The position numbers and the translations under genes are program-made. Under the pieces are notes generated by a model. It made no database searches and was not told where the DNA came from. It saw nothing but the letters and a program-made list of their open reading frames with translations. A stretch of 64,000 nt of DNA from DATBGS01 sp036557885 (GTDB lineage Bacteria; Chloroflexota; Ktedonobacteria; Ktedonobacterales; DATBGS01), in assembly GCA_036557885.1 (NCBI GenBank), contig DATBGS010000005.1:62001-126000 (forward strand). Reading direction: 5' to 3'. Positions 25,474 to 34,429 of this stretch are shown one piece after another (the first letter of the stretch is position 1; the number at the start of each line of letters is the position of its first letter).

Positions 25474-27021
25474 ATGGCTTGGGCTGTTACCACTATTGAC
25501 TGTCCATATTGTTCCGCCCTCTTACCCGCTAATGCGAGTTTTTGCAAGACATGCGGCAGACCTATTCGGGTATCTGCCCTGCTACCGCAAATCATTGATC
25601 CCCCCTACTTAAAGGAAGCGCTGGCAGATTTTCAGCAAAAATATCCCACCTTCGTTTCCACCGCCCGCCTGGATACCCTGCGCGCCAGAGAGTACGCCCG
25701 CCTTGATCAGCAGCGGCACGTCTATCTGGATTACACCGGCGGTGGGCTTTACGCCGAATCTCAACTGCGGGACCACATGGCCCTGCTCACCAGCCAGGTA
25801 TTTGGCAACCCCCACTCCACAAATCCTGCTTCCCAGGCCATGACCGATCTTGTGGAGCACACGCGCAGCTTCGTTCTGGAATATTTCAACGCTGACCCCA
25901 GGGAATACGAAGCGATCTTTACTCCAAATGCCAGCGGCGCGCTCAAACTTGTTGGCGAAGCCTACCCTTTCGAGCCTGGCGGTCACTATCTCCTGACCTT
26001 CGACAATCACAACTCCGTCAACGGCATCCGCGAGTTTGTCCGCGCCAAAGGCGCGACGTTCTCCTATGTGCCCATCACGCCACCAGATATGCGAGTAGAC
26101 GAAGCCCGCCTGCGCCAATTGCTCCGTCAAGCACGGCGCGCGCACGCCAACCTCTTCGCCTACCCTGCCCAATCTAACGTCAGCGGGGTACAGCATCCCC
26201 TGGAGTGGATTGAACTGGCGCGTGAACACGGGTGGGATGTCCTGGTGGACGCTGCCGCCTTTGTCCCAACCAATCGCCTGGACCTGAGCCGCTGGCACCC
26301 AGATTTTGTGCCTCTCTCCTTCTATAAAATCTTCGGCTACCCAACGGGGGTGGGGTGCCTGCTCGCGCGCAAACAGGCGCTAGCAAAACTCAAGCGGCCC
26401 TGGTATGCTGGTGGCACCATCACCCTCTCTTCGGTCCTGGCCGCCGAAGATACCGGCGCGGGCTTCTATCTGACGCCTGGCTCCTCCGGCTTTGAGGATG
26501 GCACCGTCAACTACCTCAACATTCCCGCCGTTGAAATTGGGCTAAAGCACATTGCCAGCATCGGCATCGAGATGATCCACGAGCGTGTACTCTGTCTGAC
26601 CGGATGGCTGCTCGATCAACTGGCCGCATTACGCCACAGCAACGGCAAGCCCGCTGTTCAGATCTACGGCCCGCTCACCACAGAACAGCGCGGTGGAACG
26701 ATTGCGTTCAACTTCTTTAACCCGGAAGGTGAACTTCTCGATTGCTATCAGGCTCAGGACAAGGCCAATCAGCTTACCATCTCCCTGCGCAGCGGATGCT
26801 TCTGCAACCCAGGCGTCCGAGAGGTTGCTCTGGGTTTCACAGCAGAGCGCCTGGCAAACTGCTTTAGAGAAAAAGATCGCATGAGCTACGAGCAATTTCT
26901 CCATCTGATTGATGGGCAAAAGACTGGCGCGCTGCGCATCTCCGTTGGCCTGGCAACCAATTTTGTCGATGTCTACCGCTTCATGCAGTTTGCCCAAACA
27001 TTCGTAGACAGAAGGGCTTAA
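25474..27021 (+). CDS. Zinc-ribbon plus class V aminotransferase (MOCOS/NifS-like)
   Basis: 515 residues. ATG 25474 is chosen for its strong AAGGAGG site; the frame is open another 44 codons upstream. Residues 10-31 form a zinc ribbon (CPYCSALLPANASFCKTCGR). The class V aminotransferase domain follows: VYLDYTGGGLY, FGNPHSTNPAS, PLP lysine 285 in SFYKIFGYPTG, and SGCFCNPG near 443. SFYKIFGYPTG and the GCFCNPG loop are hallmarks of the molybdenum cofactor sulfurase branch, in which the Cys is the persulfide carrier. A C-terminal MOSC domain is lacking. Probable cysteine desulfurase-type activity; the ribbon may dock it to a partner. It ends 14 bases before a long hairpin. Confidence 0.85.
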   Translation: MAWAVTTIDCPYCSALLPANASFCKTCGRPIRVSALLPQIIDPPYLKEALADFQQKYPTFVSTARLDTLRAREYARLDQQRHVYLDYTGGGLYAESQLRDHMALLTSQVFGNPHSTNPASQAMTDLVEHTRSFVLEYFNADPREYEAIFTPNASGALKLVGEAYPFEPGGHYLLTFDNHNSVNGIREFVRAKGATFSYVPITPPDMRVDEARLRQLLRQARRAHANLFAYPAQSNVSGVQHPLEWIELAREHGWDVLVDAAAFVPTNRLDLSRWHPDFVPLSFYKIFGYPTGVGCLLARKQALAKLKRPWYAGGTITLSSVLAAEDTGAGFYLTPGSSGFEDGTVNYLNIPAVEIGLKHIASIGIEMIHERVLCLTGWLLDQLAALRHSNGKPAVQIYGPLTTEQRGGTIAFNFFNPEGELLDCYQAQDKANQLTISLRSGCFCNPGVREVALGFTAERLANCFREKDRMSYEQFLHLIDGQKTGALRISVGLATNFVDVYRFMQFAQTFVDRRA

Positions 27022-27034
27022 AAGCTGCTGTACA

Positions 27035-27089
27035 GCAGAACAAAGTATGAGCCACCGACTGCTGGTTGGTGGCTCATACTTTGTTCTGC
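27035..27089. terminator. Long two-way hairpin (22-bp perfect stem)
   Basis: Perfect 22-bp arms with an 11-base loop between the stops of the aminotransferase (27021) and the minus-strand dipeptidase (27097). Position and symmetry fit a bidirectional terminator. Confidence 0.8.
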
Positions 27090-27096
27090 CAACCTT

Positions 27097-28476
27097 TTAG
27101 AGATCAGCAAACTCATCGAGAATGCGCCCGATATGCCGCGCAGCGTTCTGGAAATCGGTCACGCGCACATGCTCGTCTGGCGCGTGCGTCTTGTTGTCCC
27201 AATAGCCCACACCGGGCGAAATGACCGGGATATTCCCCAGTGGCCGCGCAATGGCATAGACCGGCGACGTGCCCCCAATCAGAGGCACCACCCTCCCCGC
27301 CACGCCATAGACCTCCTTGCCAGTGCGCAGATTCAGTTGAATCAGTGGATGGTCGGGGTCTTGGGTATAGGGGAAGCCCGCGCCACCAAGCTGCGTCACC
27401 GTCACATCCGCAAAGCCCTGCTGATCCAGATGCGCTCGCAGCTTCGCCAGAATATCACGCGGGTCTTGATTGGGAACCAGGCGAAAATCAATCTTAACAC
27501 TGGCGCGGGCCGGAATCACCGTCTTTGAGCCTGGCCCCTGATAGCCTGCGGTCAATCCAGCAATGTTGCACGTGGGCCGATACACCGCCTCAGTCCAGGC
27601 CAACCCGGTCAGACCATTCACAAACCGATCAACGCCGTAGGTGGTCCGATTGGATTCTTCTGCCGCGCCGTCGTCGTAGAACTCTTTGATGAGAGAGAGC
27701 GCGCGCTCACCCATCGGCAGCGCGTCATCATAAAAACCGGGAATTAATATCTGCTCTTGCTCATCCTTCAACGTCATCAACGCCCGCAGCAATCGCCACG
27801 CGGCATTCGGCAGCACATGCGCGCCTCCCGAATGCGCGTCCCGTCGCATCGTCTCAACCGCCAGTTCCACATACAACAACCCACGCGGACCGAGCCAGCA
27901 GGTTGGCTCTCCACGCACATTAATTCCGCCTTCCTCCCAGATGGCCCCCTGCGCCGCCAGCAGATCAGTATGCGCCAGGACAAACTCCGCAAAGTGCTGG
28001 CTCCCAATCTCCTCCTCACCCTCCACCACAAAGGTGACATTGCACGGCAACTGCCCACCATTCGCCGCTCGCACCGCGTCTACTGCCGCCAGCCGCGCAA
28101 TGAACTCGCCCTTATCATCCTTTGCCCCACGCGCATACAACGCCCCGTCGCGGATTTCTGGCTGGAATGGTGGCGCAGTCCACAACTCCAGCGGCTCCGG
28201 CGGCTGCACATCATAATGATTATAAAAGAGCAGCGTGCGACCTGCTTTCCCTCTGGCGGTTCCAACGACGATGGGATGACCGGCGGTCTGGAAGATTTGG
28301 GCCTCGAACCCATGCTCCTGCAAAATCTCCGCCACCAGAGACGCGCAATCGTCAATGCCCTCGTGTCGCGCCGACACGCTGGGCTGCGCGCAGAGCCGCT
28401 TGACGGTTTCCAATGTGGCGGGCAGATGCTCCGCAATAAAGCGATCAATAGCCTGGGCTGTGGTTGTCACCAACAA
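27097..28476 (-). CDS. M20 family dipeptidase/deacylase (CNDP-like)
   Basis: 459 residues. TTG 28476 is the outermost possible start; the AAAGGA site fits TTG 28473 or GTG 28470 slightly better, so the N-terminus is uncertain by two residues. Metal-site motifs: LLFYNHYDVQPPEPLELW (about 82-99) with YARGAKDDKGEF (about 113-124) and EGEEEIGSQHF. The lid domain shows GLTGLAWTEAVYRPTCNIAGL and KIDFRLVPNQDPRDI. DVQPPEP followed by ARGAKDDKG marks the carnosinase-like dipeptidase branch. A dinuclear zinc cytosolic peptidase; substrate unknown. Confidence 0.9.
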   Translation of the reverse strand: MLVTTTAQAIDRFIAEHLPATLETVKRLCAQPSVSARHEGIDDCASLVAEILQEHGFEAQIFQTAGHPIVVGTARGKAGRTLLFYNHYDVQPPEPLELWTAPPFQPEIRDGALYARGAKDDKGEFIARLAAVDAVRAANGGQLPCNVTFVVEGEEEIGSQHFAEFVLAHTDLLAAQGAIWEEGGINVRGEPTCWLGPRGLLYVELAVETMRRDAHSGGAHVLPNAAWRLLRALMTLKDEQEQILIPGFYDDALPMGERALSLIKEFYDDGAAEESNRTTYGVDRFVNGLTGLAWTEAVYRPTCNIAGLTAGYQGPGSKTVIPARASVKIDFRLVPNQDPRDILAKLRAHLDQQGFADVTVTQLGGAGFPYTQDPDHPLIQLNLRTGKEVYGVAGRVVPLIGGTSPVYAIARPLGNIPVISPGVGYWDNKTHAPDEHVRVTDFQNAARHIGRILDEFADL

Positions 28477-28665
28477 CCATCCTTTCTAAACTCCTACAGT
28501 GCCTTGAAAAGAAACCTGGGGACTTGGAACAAGGGAAACGGAGAAATCATCAGAGGGCCTCTTGCGCCTGAACAGATGTCTTCCTATGCAGTGTATTGTA
28601 GCAAAATGTACTGAAAATGAGCGGGAAACATGTTGCTCTTTTGTTCAGAAACGGTTGGGAGTAGG

Positions 28666-30444
28666 CTAAAGCACCTCTGTTTCCTCTGGCCCGGCATTCA
28701 TGAGCCGTTCCAAAGCCTGCTGCTCAGTCATGGTATCAACCTTCGTATCGTACCGATCTCGTCGAACCGCTTCTAGATACTGCTCCACCTCGTGTTCAGG
28801 AAAGCCCAACCGAACCAACGCCTGCCGGATAATCGCCAGCCCACCTTCCAGTTCAGGATGAATAACCTCTTCTGCTCCGAGCCTGTCCAGGCGTTCTACG
28901 CCTCCCTGTGTCGCGGCGCGGGCGATGATGACCACCCCAGGCGCCAGATCATGCGCCGTTGCAACGATCAGTTCTGCGGCGGCCTCTTCCGGCACCGTCA
29001 CCACCAACGCGCGAGCACGCTCCAAATGGGCATGCGTCAGTATCTCCGAGTTCGCCGCATCGCCCAACAAGATAGCAATTCCCTGCTGTTCCAGCCTCTT
29101 TACGCGCTCCACATCCTTGTCCACCACTAACTGGGGCACCGCAAGATGTTGCAGTACCGTGACCACCTGCTGGCCGACCCGTCCATACCCCACAACCACC
29201 ACATGATTGCGAAGCGCCTCGCTCGGTGGCGGGGGCAGTGGGCCATGACGATTCAGGCGCTGCCACAGCCAGGGCCACCGCTGCAACAACGTTTCTGCCG
29301 GAGCCATAGCCCGGAACAGGAGCGGATTCAGCAAAATGGAAAGCAGCGCCCCTGCCAGAATCAGCGAATACTCGTCCTGGGTAAGCAGCTTTAATGCCAC
29401 CGCCGCCTGGCCGATAATAAACGAAAACTCCCCGATCTGGCTCAGCCCGGCAGCCACAACCAGCAGTGTACGCGCCGAGGCAGGAATCAAAAACCCCAGC
29501 AGGAGCGTCAAAAATGGTTTCCCCAGCACAATCAGCGCGGTCAGCGCGAGCACTTGTTCGAGGTGAGTATATACATAGAGAGGATTCACCAACATGCCTA
29601 TGGAGACAAAGAAGAGGACCGCAAATGTTTCCTGAAACGGCAAAATCTCGGCCCCAACCTGATGGCTGATCGCTGATTCACTAATGACAACTCCTGCCAA
29701 AAAAGCGCCCAGCGCCAGCGAGACGCCAAAGAGTTCTGCTGCTTCCAGCGCCACCCCCAGGGCAATCACCACCACCGCCACAATAAACAACTCCCGCGAG
29801 CGCGTGTGCGCAATGCGCAAAAGCAGCCAGGGAATTACCCGCACCCCAACCAGGAGCATCACCCCGGCAAAGAGCGTCGCTTTCAGGAGCGCCAGCCCCG
29901 CCGTTTGCCACAGGTTCCCCTGGTCTACGGGAGCCAGCGCGGGCAGCAAAACGAGCATCAACACGGTTGCCAGGTCTTCCAACACCAGCCAGCCCACCGC
30001 AACCTGCCCATGCTGAGTATTGAGTAGCCCCTGATCCATCAAACTGCGCAAAAGCACCACCGTACTGGCGATAGAAATTGCCAGGCCCAGCACAACCCCT
30101 GCCCCAACCGTCCATCCCCAGAGCTGCGTCAGGGCAAACCCCGACAGCGTAGCGAGCAGCATTTGCCCCACCGCTCCTGGGATAGCAATTTTCTTGACTG
30201 CCCACAGGTCACGCAGCGAAAAATGCAAACCAACCCCAAACAGAAGAAAGACCACGCCCAGTTCGGCTAACTGGCGAATAGTCTCGTAATCACCATTGAA
30301 TCCAGGGGTAAAGGGGCCAATCGCAACCCCTGCTACCAGATACCCCACAACCGGAGGCAGTTTGAGGCGACGAGCTATCACCCCTCCACAGAAGGCAGCC
30401 CCTAAAGCGATGGTCATCTGCAACAGCAAGGGTAGGGCGTGCAT
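28666..30444 (-). CDS. CPA2 cation/proton antiporter with TrkA-N domain (KefB/YbaL-like)
   Basis: 592 residues. About 12-13 membrane helices cover 1-385, with LPPVVGYLVAGVAIGPF and GVVFLLFGVGLHFSLRDL near the N-terminus and LALGAFLAGVVISESAISHQ in the middle. The RCK-N Rossmann domain starts at NHVVVVGYGRVGQQV (about 415-429), with a conserved Asp in VVDKDVERV and LLGDAANSEIL. A short C-terminal tail of charged residues follows. Family role: K+ or Na+ efflux in exchange for H+, gated by nucleotide at the TrkA domain. It is alone on its strand, 189 bases upstream of the dipeptidase gene. Confidence 0.94.
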   Translation of the reverse strand: MHALPLLLQMTIALGAAFCGGVIARRLKLPPVVGYLVAGVAIGPFTPGFNGDYETIRQLAELGVVFLLFGVGLHFSLRDLWAVKKIAIPGAVGQMLLATLSGFALTQLWGWTVGAGVVLGLAISIASTVVLLRSLMDQGLLNTQHGQVAVGWLVLEDLATVLMLVLLPALAPVDQGNLWQTAGLALLKATLFAGVMLLVGVRVIPWLLLRIAHTRSRELFIVAVVVIALGVALEAAELFGVSLALGAFLAGVVISESAISHQVGAEILPFQETFAVLFFVSIGMLVNPLYVYTHLEQVLALTALIVLGKPFLTLLLGFLIPASARTLLVVAAGLSQIGEFSFIIGQAAVALKLLTQDEYSLILAGALLSILLNPLLFRAMAPAETLLQRWPWLWQRLNRHGPLPPPPSEALRNHVVVVGYGRVGQQVVTVLQHLAVPQLVVDKDVERVKRLEQQGIAILLGDAANSEILTHAHLERARALVVTVPEEAAAELIVATAHDLAPGVVIIARAATQGGVERLDRLGAEEVIHPELEGGLAIIRQALVRLGFPEHEVEQYLEAVRRDRYDTKVDTMTEQQALERLMNAGPEETEVL

Positions 30445-30676
30445 TAGTCAGCTTCTTTCTCTCTTGACTACTTCTTAGATGGGCTATACTGTTGGTCAGC
30501 ACAGCACCCCCAAAACGCGGCGGGTGAGATCATGAAGGTAGCGCGCTACGTTTGAATGTCACTTTGCTTAGAGAGCGAGAGAAACAGGGTCAGAAAGTCC
30601 CCAGTTTACTCGCAGGATACCATCTCATAAGCAGTGAAATCAAACATCAGAATAAAATCCGTAGGAGCGTGTGCAG

Positions 30677-32092
30677 ATGAATCCAGAAGAATTCCGCAAG
30701 ATCGGCCACCAGCTTATAGATTGGATTGCTGACTATCGCGCCAGGGTCGCCGACTTTCCGGTCATGGCGCGCACTCAGCCTGGCGAGGTGCTTGCCCAAC
30801 TTCCCAGTGCCCCGCCTGAGTCTGGCGAATCATTCGACGGCATCTTCCGCGACCTGGAGCAGATCATTCTTCCAGGAGTTTCTCACTGGCAAAGTCCACG
30901 CTTCTACGGCTATTTCCCAGCCAACAGCGAGCTTGCTTCTGTCCTTGGCGACTTCCTGAGCACTGGCCTGGGCATCATTGGCCTCTCCTGGCAATCCAGC
31001 CCAGCCCTGAGCGAACTGGAAGAGGTCGTGACCGACTGGATGCGTCAAATGGTCGGCCTTTCAGCAGGCTGGAGTGGAGTGATTCAGGATACCGCCTCAA
31101 CCAGCACGTTGATAGCCCTGCTCTGCGCTCGCGAACGAGCTTCCGACTACTCGCTGGCTCGCGGCGGTTTGCAAGGCGGCAGCAAGCCCCTGGTTGTTTA
31201 CATCTCCAGCTACAGCCATAGCTCCGTCGAGAAAGCGGCGCTTCTTGCCGGATTTGGGCGCGCCTATGTTCGCGCCATTCCAACCGACGAGCGCTATGCC
31301 ATGCGCCCTGAAGCCCTGAGCGCGGCTATTCAGGCCGACATCGAGCGCGGCCTCACCCCCTGTGCCGTCGTCGCAACCGTTGGCACCACCACGACCACCG
31401 CGCTCGACCCACTGGAGGCAATCGCGCAGATTGCCAGTCAATATGGCCTCTGGCTGCACATAGATGCAGCAATGGCTGGCTCGGCCATGATCTTGCCCGA
31501 ATGCCGCTGGATGTGGCAGGGCATCGAAGGCGCCGACTCTTTGGTGTTCAACGCCCACAAGTGGCTGGGCGCCGTCTTTGATTGCTCGCTGTACTACGTT
31601 CGCGACCCGCAGCATCTGGTGCGCATTATGGGCACCAACCCCAGCTTTTTGCAGAGTTCAGTAGACAATCGCGTCAAGAACCTGCGCGACTGGGGCATTC
31701 CACTGGGGCGCCGCTTCCGCGCCCTCAAACTCTGGTGTCTCATCCGCGAACAGGGCGTGGCCGGATTGCAAGCGCGCTTGCGCCGCGACCTCGCCAACGC
31801 CCAATGGTTTGCTGAGCAAGTTCAGGCAACTCCCAACTGGCGCGTCCTGGCTCCGGTGCCCCTTCAGACGATCTGTGTGCGCCACGAGCCACCCGGATTG
31901 GCCGATGAAGCATTGGACCGTCACACGCTGGCCTGGGCAGAGCGCGTCAACCAATCCGGCGAAGGCTACCTCACGCCCGCAACGTTGGATGCCCGCTGGA
32001 TGGTGCGCGTCTCAATTGGCTCGCTTCTCACCGAACACGAGCATGTTGCGGCACTTTGGGAAGTGATGCAGCGCGAGGCAGAGCACATCTAG
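30677..32092 (+). CDS. Pyridoxal-dependent aromatic L-amino acid decarboxylase family protein
   Basis: 471 residues. ATG 30677 fits the GTAGGAG site (9-base spacing) better than the GTG two codons earlier. Group II decarboxylase features: SPRFYGYFPANSELASVLGDFLSTG (about 75-99), the PLP-binding stretch THHH equivalents near AVVATVGTTTTTALDP, HIDAAMAGSAMILPECR, and the Schiff-base Lys295 in FNAHKWLG. Likely substrate: tyrosine, tryptophan or DOPA; the sequence alone does not decide. It is monocistronic, with 232 bases upstream. Confidence 0.92.
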   Translation: MNPEEFRKIGHQLIDWIADYRARVADFPVMARTQPGEVLAQLPSAPPESGESFDGIFRDLEQIILPGVSHWQSPRFYGYFPANSELASVLGDFLSTGLGIIGLSWQSSPALSELEEVVTDWMRQMVGLSAGWSGVIQDTASTSTLIALLCARERASDYSLARGGLQGGSKPLVVYISSYSHSSVEKAALLAGFGRAYVRAIPTDERYAMRPEALSAAIQADIERGLTPCAVVATVGTTTTTALDPLEAIAQIASQYGLWLHIDAAMAGSAMILPECRWMWQGIEGADSLVFNAHKWLGAVFDCSLYYVRDPQHLVRIMGTNPSFLQSSVDNRVKNLRDWGIPLGRRFRALKLWCLIREQGVAGLQARLRRDLANAQWFAEQVQATPNWRVLAPVPLQTICVRHEPPGLADEALDRHTLAWAERVNQSGEGYLTPATLDARWMVRVSIGSLLTEHEHVAALWEVMQREAEHI

Positions 32093-32163
32093 CAATCTTG
32101 CAGAAAAGTTCGGCAGAGAGCGCTCCAAGAGAGCCTTGATGCTCTTTTGCCTCTCCTGCTCGC

Positions 32164-32192
32164 TTGACGTTCTTGAGCAACTCATCTACAAT
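32164..32192 (+). promoter_or_regulatory. Promoter of the kinase-carboxypeptidase gene
   Basis: TTGACG (32164-32169), 17 bases, TACAAT (32187-32192). It predicts a leader of about 117 bases containing the hairpin TGACGCC...GGCGTCA at 32262-32282 (7-bp stem, 7-base loop), which lies 21 bases before the ribosome site. Confidence 0.65.
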
Positions 32193-32315
32193 ATTACTGT
32201 CTCTCAAGAGCATGGGAACCATCATGCAAGGAGGCAATACGACTTACCCTCCAACAAGCGTTGACGCCACTTTCAGGCGTCACCTGTCTTGAGGACAAAG
32301 ACGAAGGAGCCGTCC

Positions 32316-34415
32316 ATGCGTTCCTCCCCAGAGTATTGCCCCGTGTGCGGTGCTGCAAACGCGCCCGGCGCGACCATTTGCATTGCCTGCGGAACAGCCC
32401 TCTCTCCTGCTGCCCCATCCTGGCTGCCCCAGGAGCACCCCGCCAGCGATGACGCCACTACCGAGCCTCTGTTGCCAGACTCATCTGTAAGCAATCCCGG
32501 CAAGCCATCGCTTCCCACTGACTCCGAGAAGACAATTACCCAGCCGCTGCCCTCCTTTCATTTACTCCAGGGCCGCTATCGCCTGCTCGGTCAGGTAGGC
32601 GAAGGTGGCATGGGCAAAGTGTATCGAGCCGAAGACACCCATCTTGGCAACCGGCTGGTCGCCATCAAAGAGATGAGCGCGCGCGGGCTTAGTCCCCAGG
32701 AATATGCCGAGGTCACGCAAGGCTTCCAACGCGAGGCGCTCTTGCTGGCCCAGTTGAACCATCCCAACCTGCCGCACATCTACGAGCAATTCAGCGAAGG
32801 AGATCGCTGGTATCTGGTCATGGATTTTATTGATGGAGAAACCCTGGAAGAACGGCTTGCCAAATCTCCTGGCGGGCAGCTACCAGTCCAGGAAGTGCTC
32901 CAGCTTGGAATCCACCTGGCAACCGTGCTCAGCTACCTCCATACCCGCCAACCACCCATCATTTTCCGCGACTTAAAGCCAACCAATATCATGCTCTCCC
33001 GTGATGGTCGTCTCTATCTGATTGACTTTGGCATTGCCCGCCTCTTCAAGCCCGGCCAGAGCAAAGATACCATTCCATTTGGCTCCTCCGGCTATGCCGC
33101 GCCTGAGCAATATGGCCGGGCGCAAACGACGCCTCAAGCCGATATGTACAGCCTGGGGGCAACCCTTCACCACATACTGAGCGGCAGCGACCCCTCGCAA
33201 TCGCCCTTTGTCTTTGCTCCGCTCCACCTTGCAGGCTACGACGGGCTGGAAGCGCTCATTCGTCAGATGGTAGAAACCGACAGGGCGAAAAGACCGGCAA
33301 CAATGGAAGAAATAAGGCGAGAGCTTGAGCAGTTGGCAGCGCCTCAGTCGGCTCCTTCATCTGGGGCGATAGTGGCCCCTCCAGCGCCACGCAGCACGCG
33401 CCAGCCCGCGTCACCCCGCACAACGCTCGCGCGTGTTCCATCCCGATCACGTCTCCCCAGGCCATCTGCTCAGGGGTGCGTTATCGGGGGAGTGCTCATC
33501 CTTTTCATCGCGTTAATTCCGCTCTCAATGACACTTCTTTCTTCGGCGTTTACAGCAGGGCCATCGGTGGCGGCTGCGCCCACAGCCACTCCCACCCCTT
33601 TACCCACTAACACGCCCACGCCGCTCCCAACAGCCACCGATACGCCTGGGCCTTCGCCCACACCTGTCCCATTTGTCAATGGAGCGGGGGAATATCTCGT
33701 AGACGCTGGGACCGGCCAGGCGCTCTACTCCAGCCATATCCACACGCGGCTGCCCATCGCCAGCACCACCAAGATTATGACCGCCATTCTTGCCATAGAA
33801 GATGGCGGCGATCTGAGCCAGATAGTTCCTATTACCTCGGATGAACTGGCTGAAGTACCCAATGGCGCAAGCATATCCTATCTCCAGGCCGGGGACGACA
33901 ACATCACTTTGCTGTATCTGCTCTACGGGCTGATGCTGAAATCTGGCAGCGATGCAGCTATCGTCATTGCCCATCAAGTCGCTGGCAGCACAGCAGATTT
34001 TGTCGCCATGATGAACGCGAAGGCGCAGTCGCTTGGCTTGAAAGACACCCACTTCACCAGCCCTCACGGAGCAACGCAGGACTCTCGTCATTACTCCAGC
34101 GTCGCAGACCTCGTAACCCTGGCGCGTTACGCGATGAAAAATCCGACATTTGCTCAGATAGTGCGCACAGAACACTTCGAGCTTCCCGCGCAGACCAACC
34201 GCCACGCCTATAGCTGGGACAACACCAATCAATTGCTTAGTACCTATTCAGGTGCGGATGGGATAAAGACTGGCTCCCTTCCCGACTGGTTTTGCATCGT
34301 CTTTTCGGCAACACGTAACGGGCGCACCTTGATTGGCGCAGAACTCGGTGCGCCCACGCCTGACCTGCTCTACAGTGATGCAACGCGAATGCTTGATAAA
34401 GGCTTTGGGAGTTGA
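32316..34415 (+). CDS. Zinc-ribbon Ser/Thr kinase fused to extracytoplasmic D-Ala-D-Ala carboxypeptidase (S11)
   Basis: 699 residues; ATG 32316 has AAGGAG 7 bases upstream. Order: zinc ribbon with CxxC pairs at 8/11 and 22/25, kinase domain 88-345, one membrane helix (388-411), Thr/Pro-rich linker (418-452), S11 penicillin-binding domain (457-699). Kinase: GEGGMGKVY (95-103), Lys118 in VAIKEM, FRDLKPTN (217-224) with Phe replacing the His of HRD, DFGIAR, APEQYG. Carboxypeptidase: Ser483 and Lys486 in ASTTK, SGS (543-545) where SGN is usual, KTG 651-653. The topology puts the kinase inside and the peptidoglycan domain outside. The fusion suggests that peptidoglycan stem peptides are sensed or trimmed by the same protein that phosphorylates cytosolic targets. 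Catalysis by the S11 part is likely but not certain given the SGS change. Confidence 0.92.
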   Translation: MRSSPEYCPVCGAANAPGATICIACGTALSPAAPSWLPQEHPASDDATTEPLLPDSSVSNPGKPSLPTDSEKTITQPLPSFHLLQGRYRLLGQVGEGGMGKVYRAEDTHLGNRLVAIKEMSARGLSPQEYAEVTQGFQREALLLAQLNHPNLPHIYEQFSEGDRWYLVMDFIDGETLEERLAKSPGGQLPVQEVLQLGIHLATVLSYLHTRQPPIIFRDLKPTNIMLSRDGRLYLIDFGIARLFKPGQSKDTIPFGSSGYAAPEQYGRAQTTPQADMYSLGATLHHILSGSDPSQSPFVFAPLHLAGYDGLEALIRQMVETDRAKRPATMEEIRRELEQLAAPQSAPSSGAIVAPPAPRSTRQPASPRTTLARVPSRSRLPRPSAQGCVIGGVLILFIALIPLSMTLLSSAFTAGPSVAAAPTATPTPLPTNTPTPLPTATDTPGPSPTPVPFVNGAGEYLVDAGTGQALYSSHIHTRLPIASTTKIMTAILAIEDGGDLSQIVPITSDELAEVPNGASISYLQAGDDNITLLYLLYGLMLKSGSDAAIVIAHQVAGSTADFVAMMNAKAQSLGLKDTHFTSPHGATQDSRHYSSVADLVTLARYAMKNPTFAQIVRTEHFELPAQTNRHAYSWDNTNQLLSTYSGADGIKTGSLPDWFCIVFSATRNGRTLIGAELGAPTPDLLYSDATRMLDKGFGS

Positions 34416-34429
34416 AAGGAGAAAACCCT

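Noticed and set aside
30464..30490. TTGACT...TATACT promoter before the decarboxylase
   Set aside because: The spacing is 15 bases, too short for a confident sigma70 promoter.
31768..31781. GCAAGCGCGCTTGC palindrome resembling the LacI operator
   Set aside because: It lies in the middle of the decarboxylase gene and its core spacing is 2 bp longer than the 16-kb operators; probably chance.
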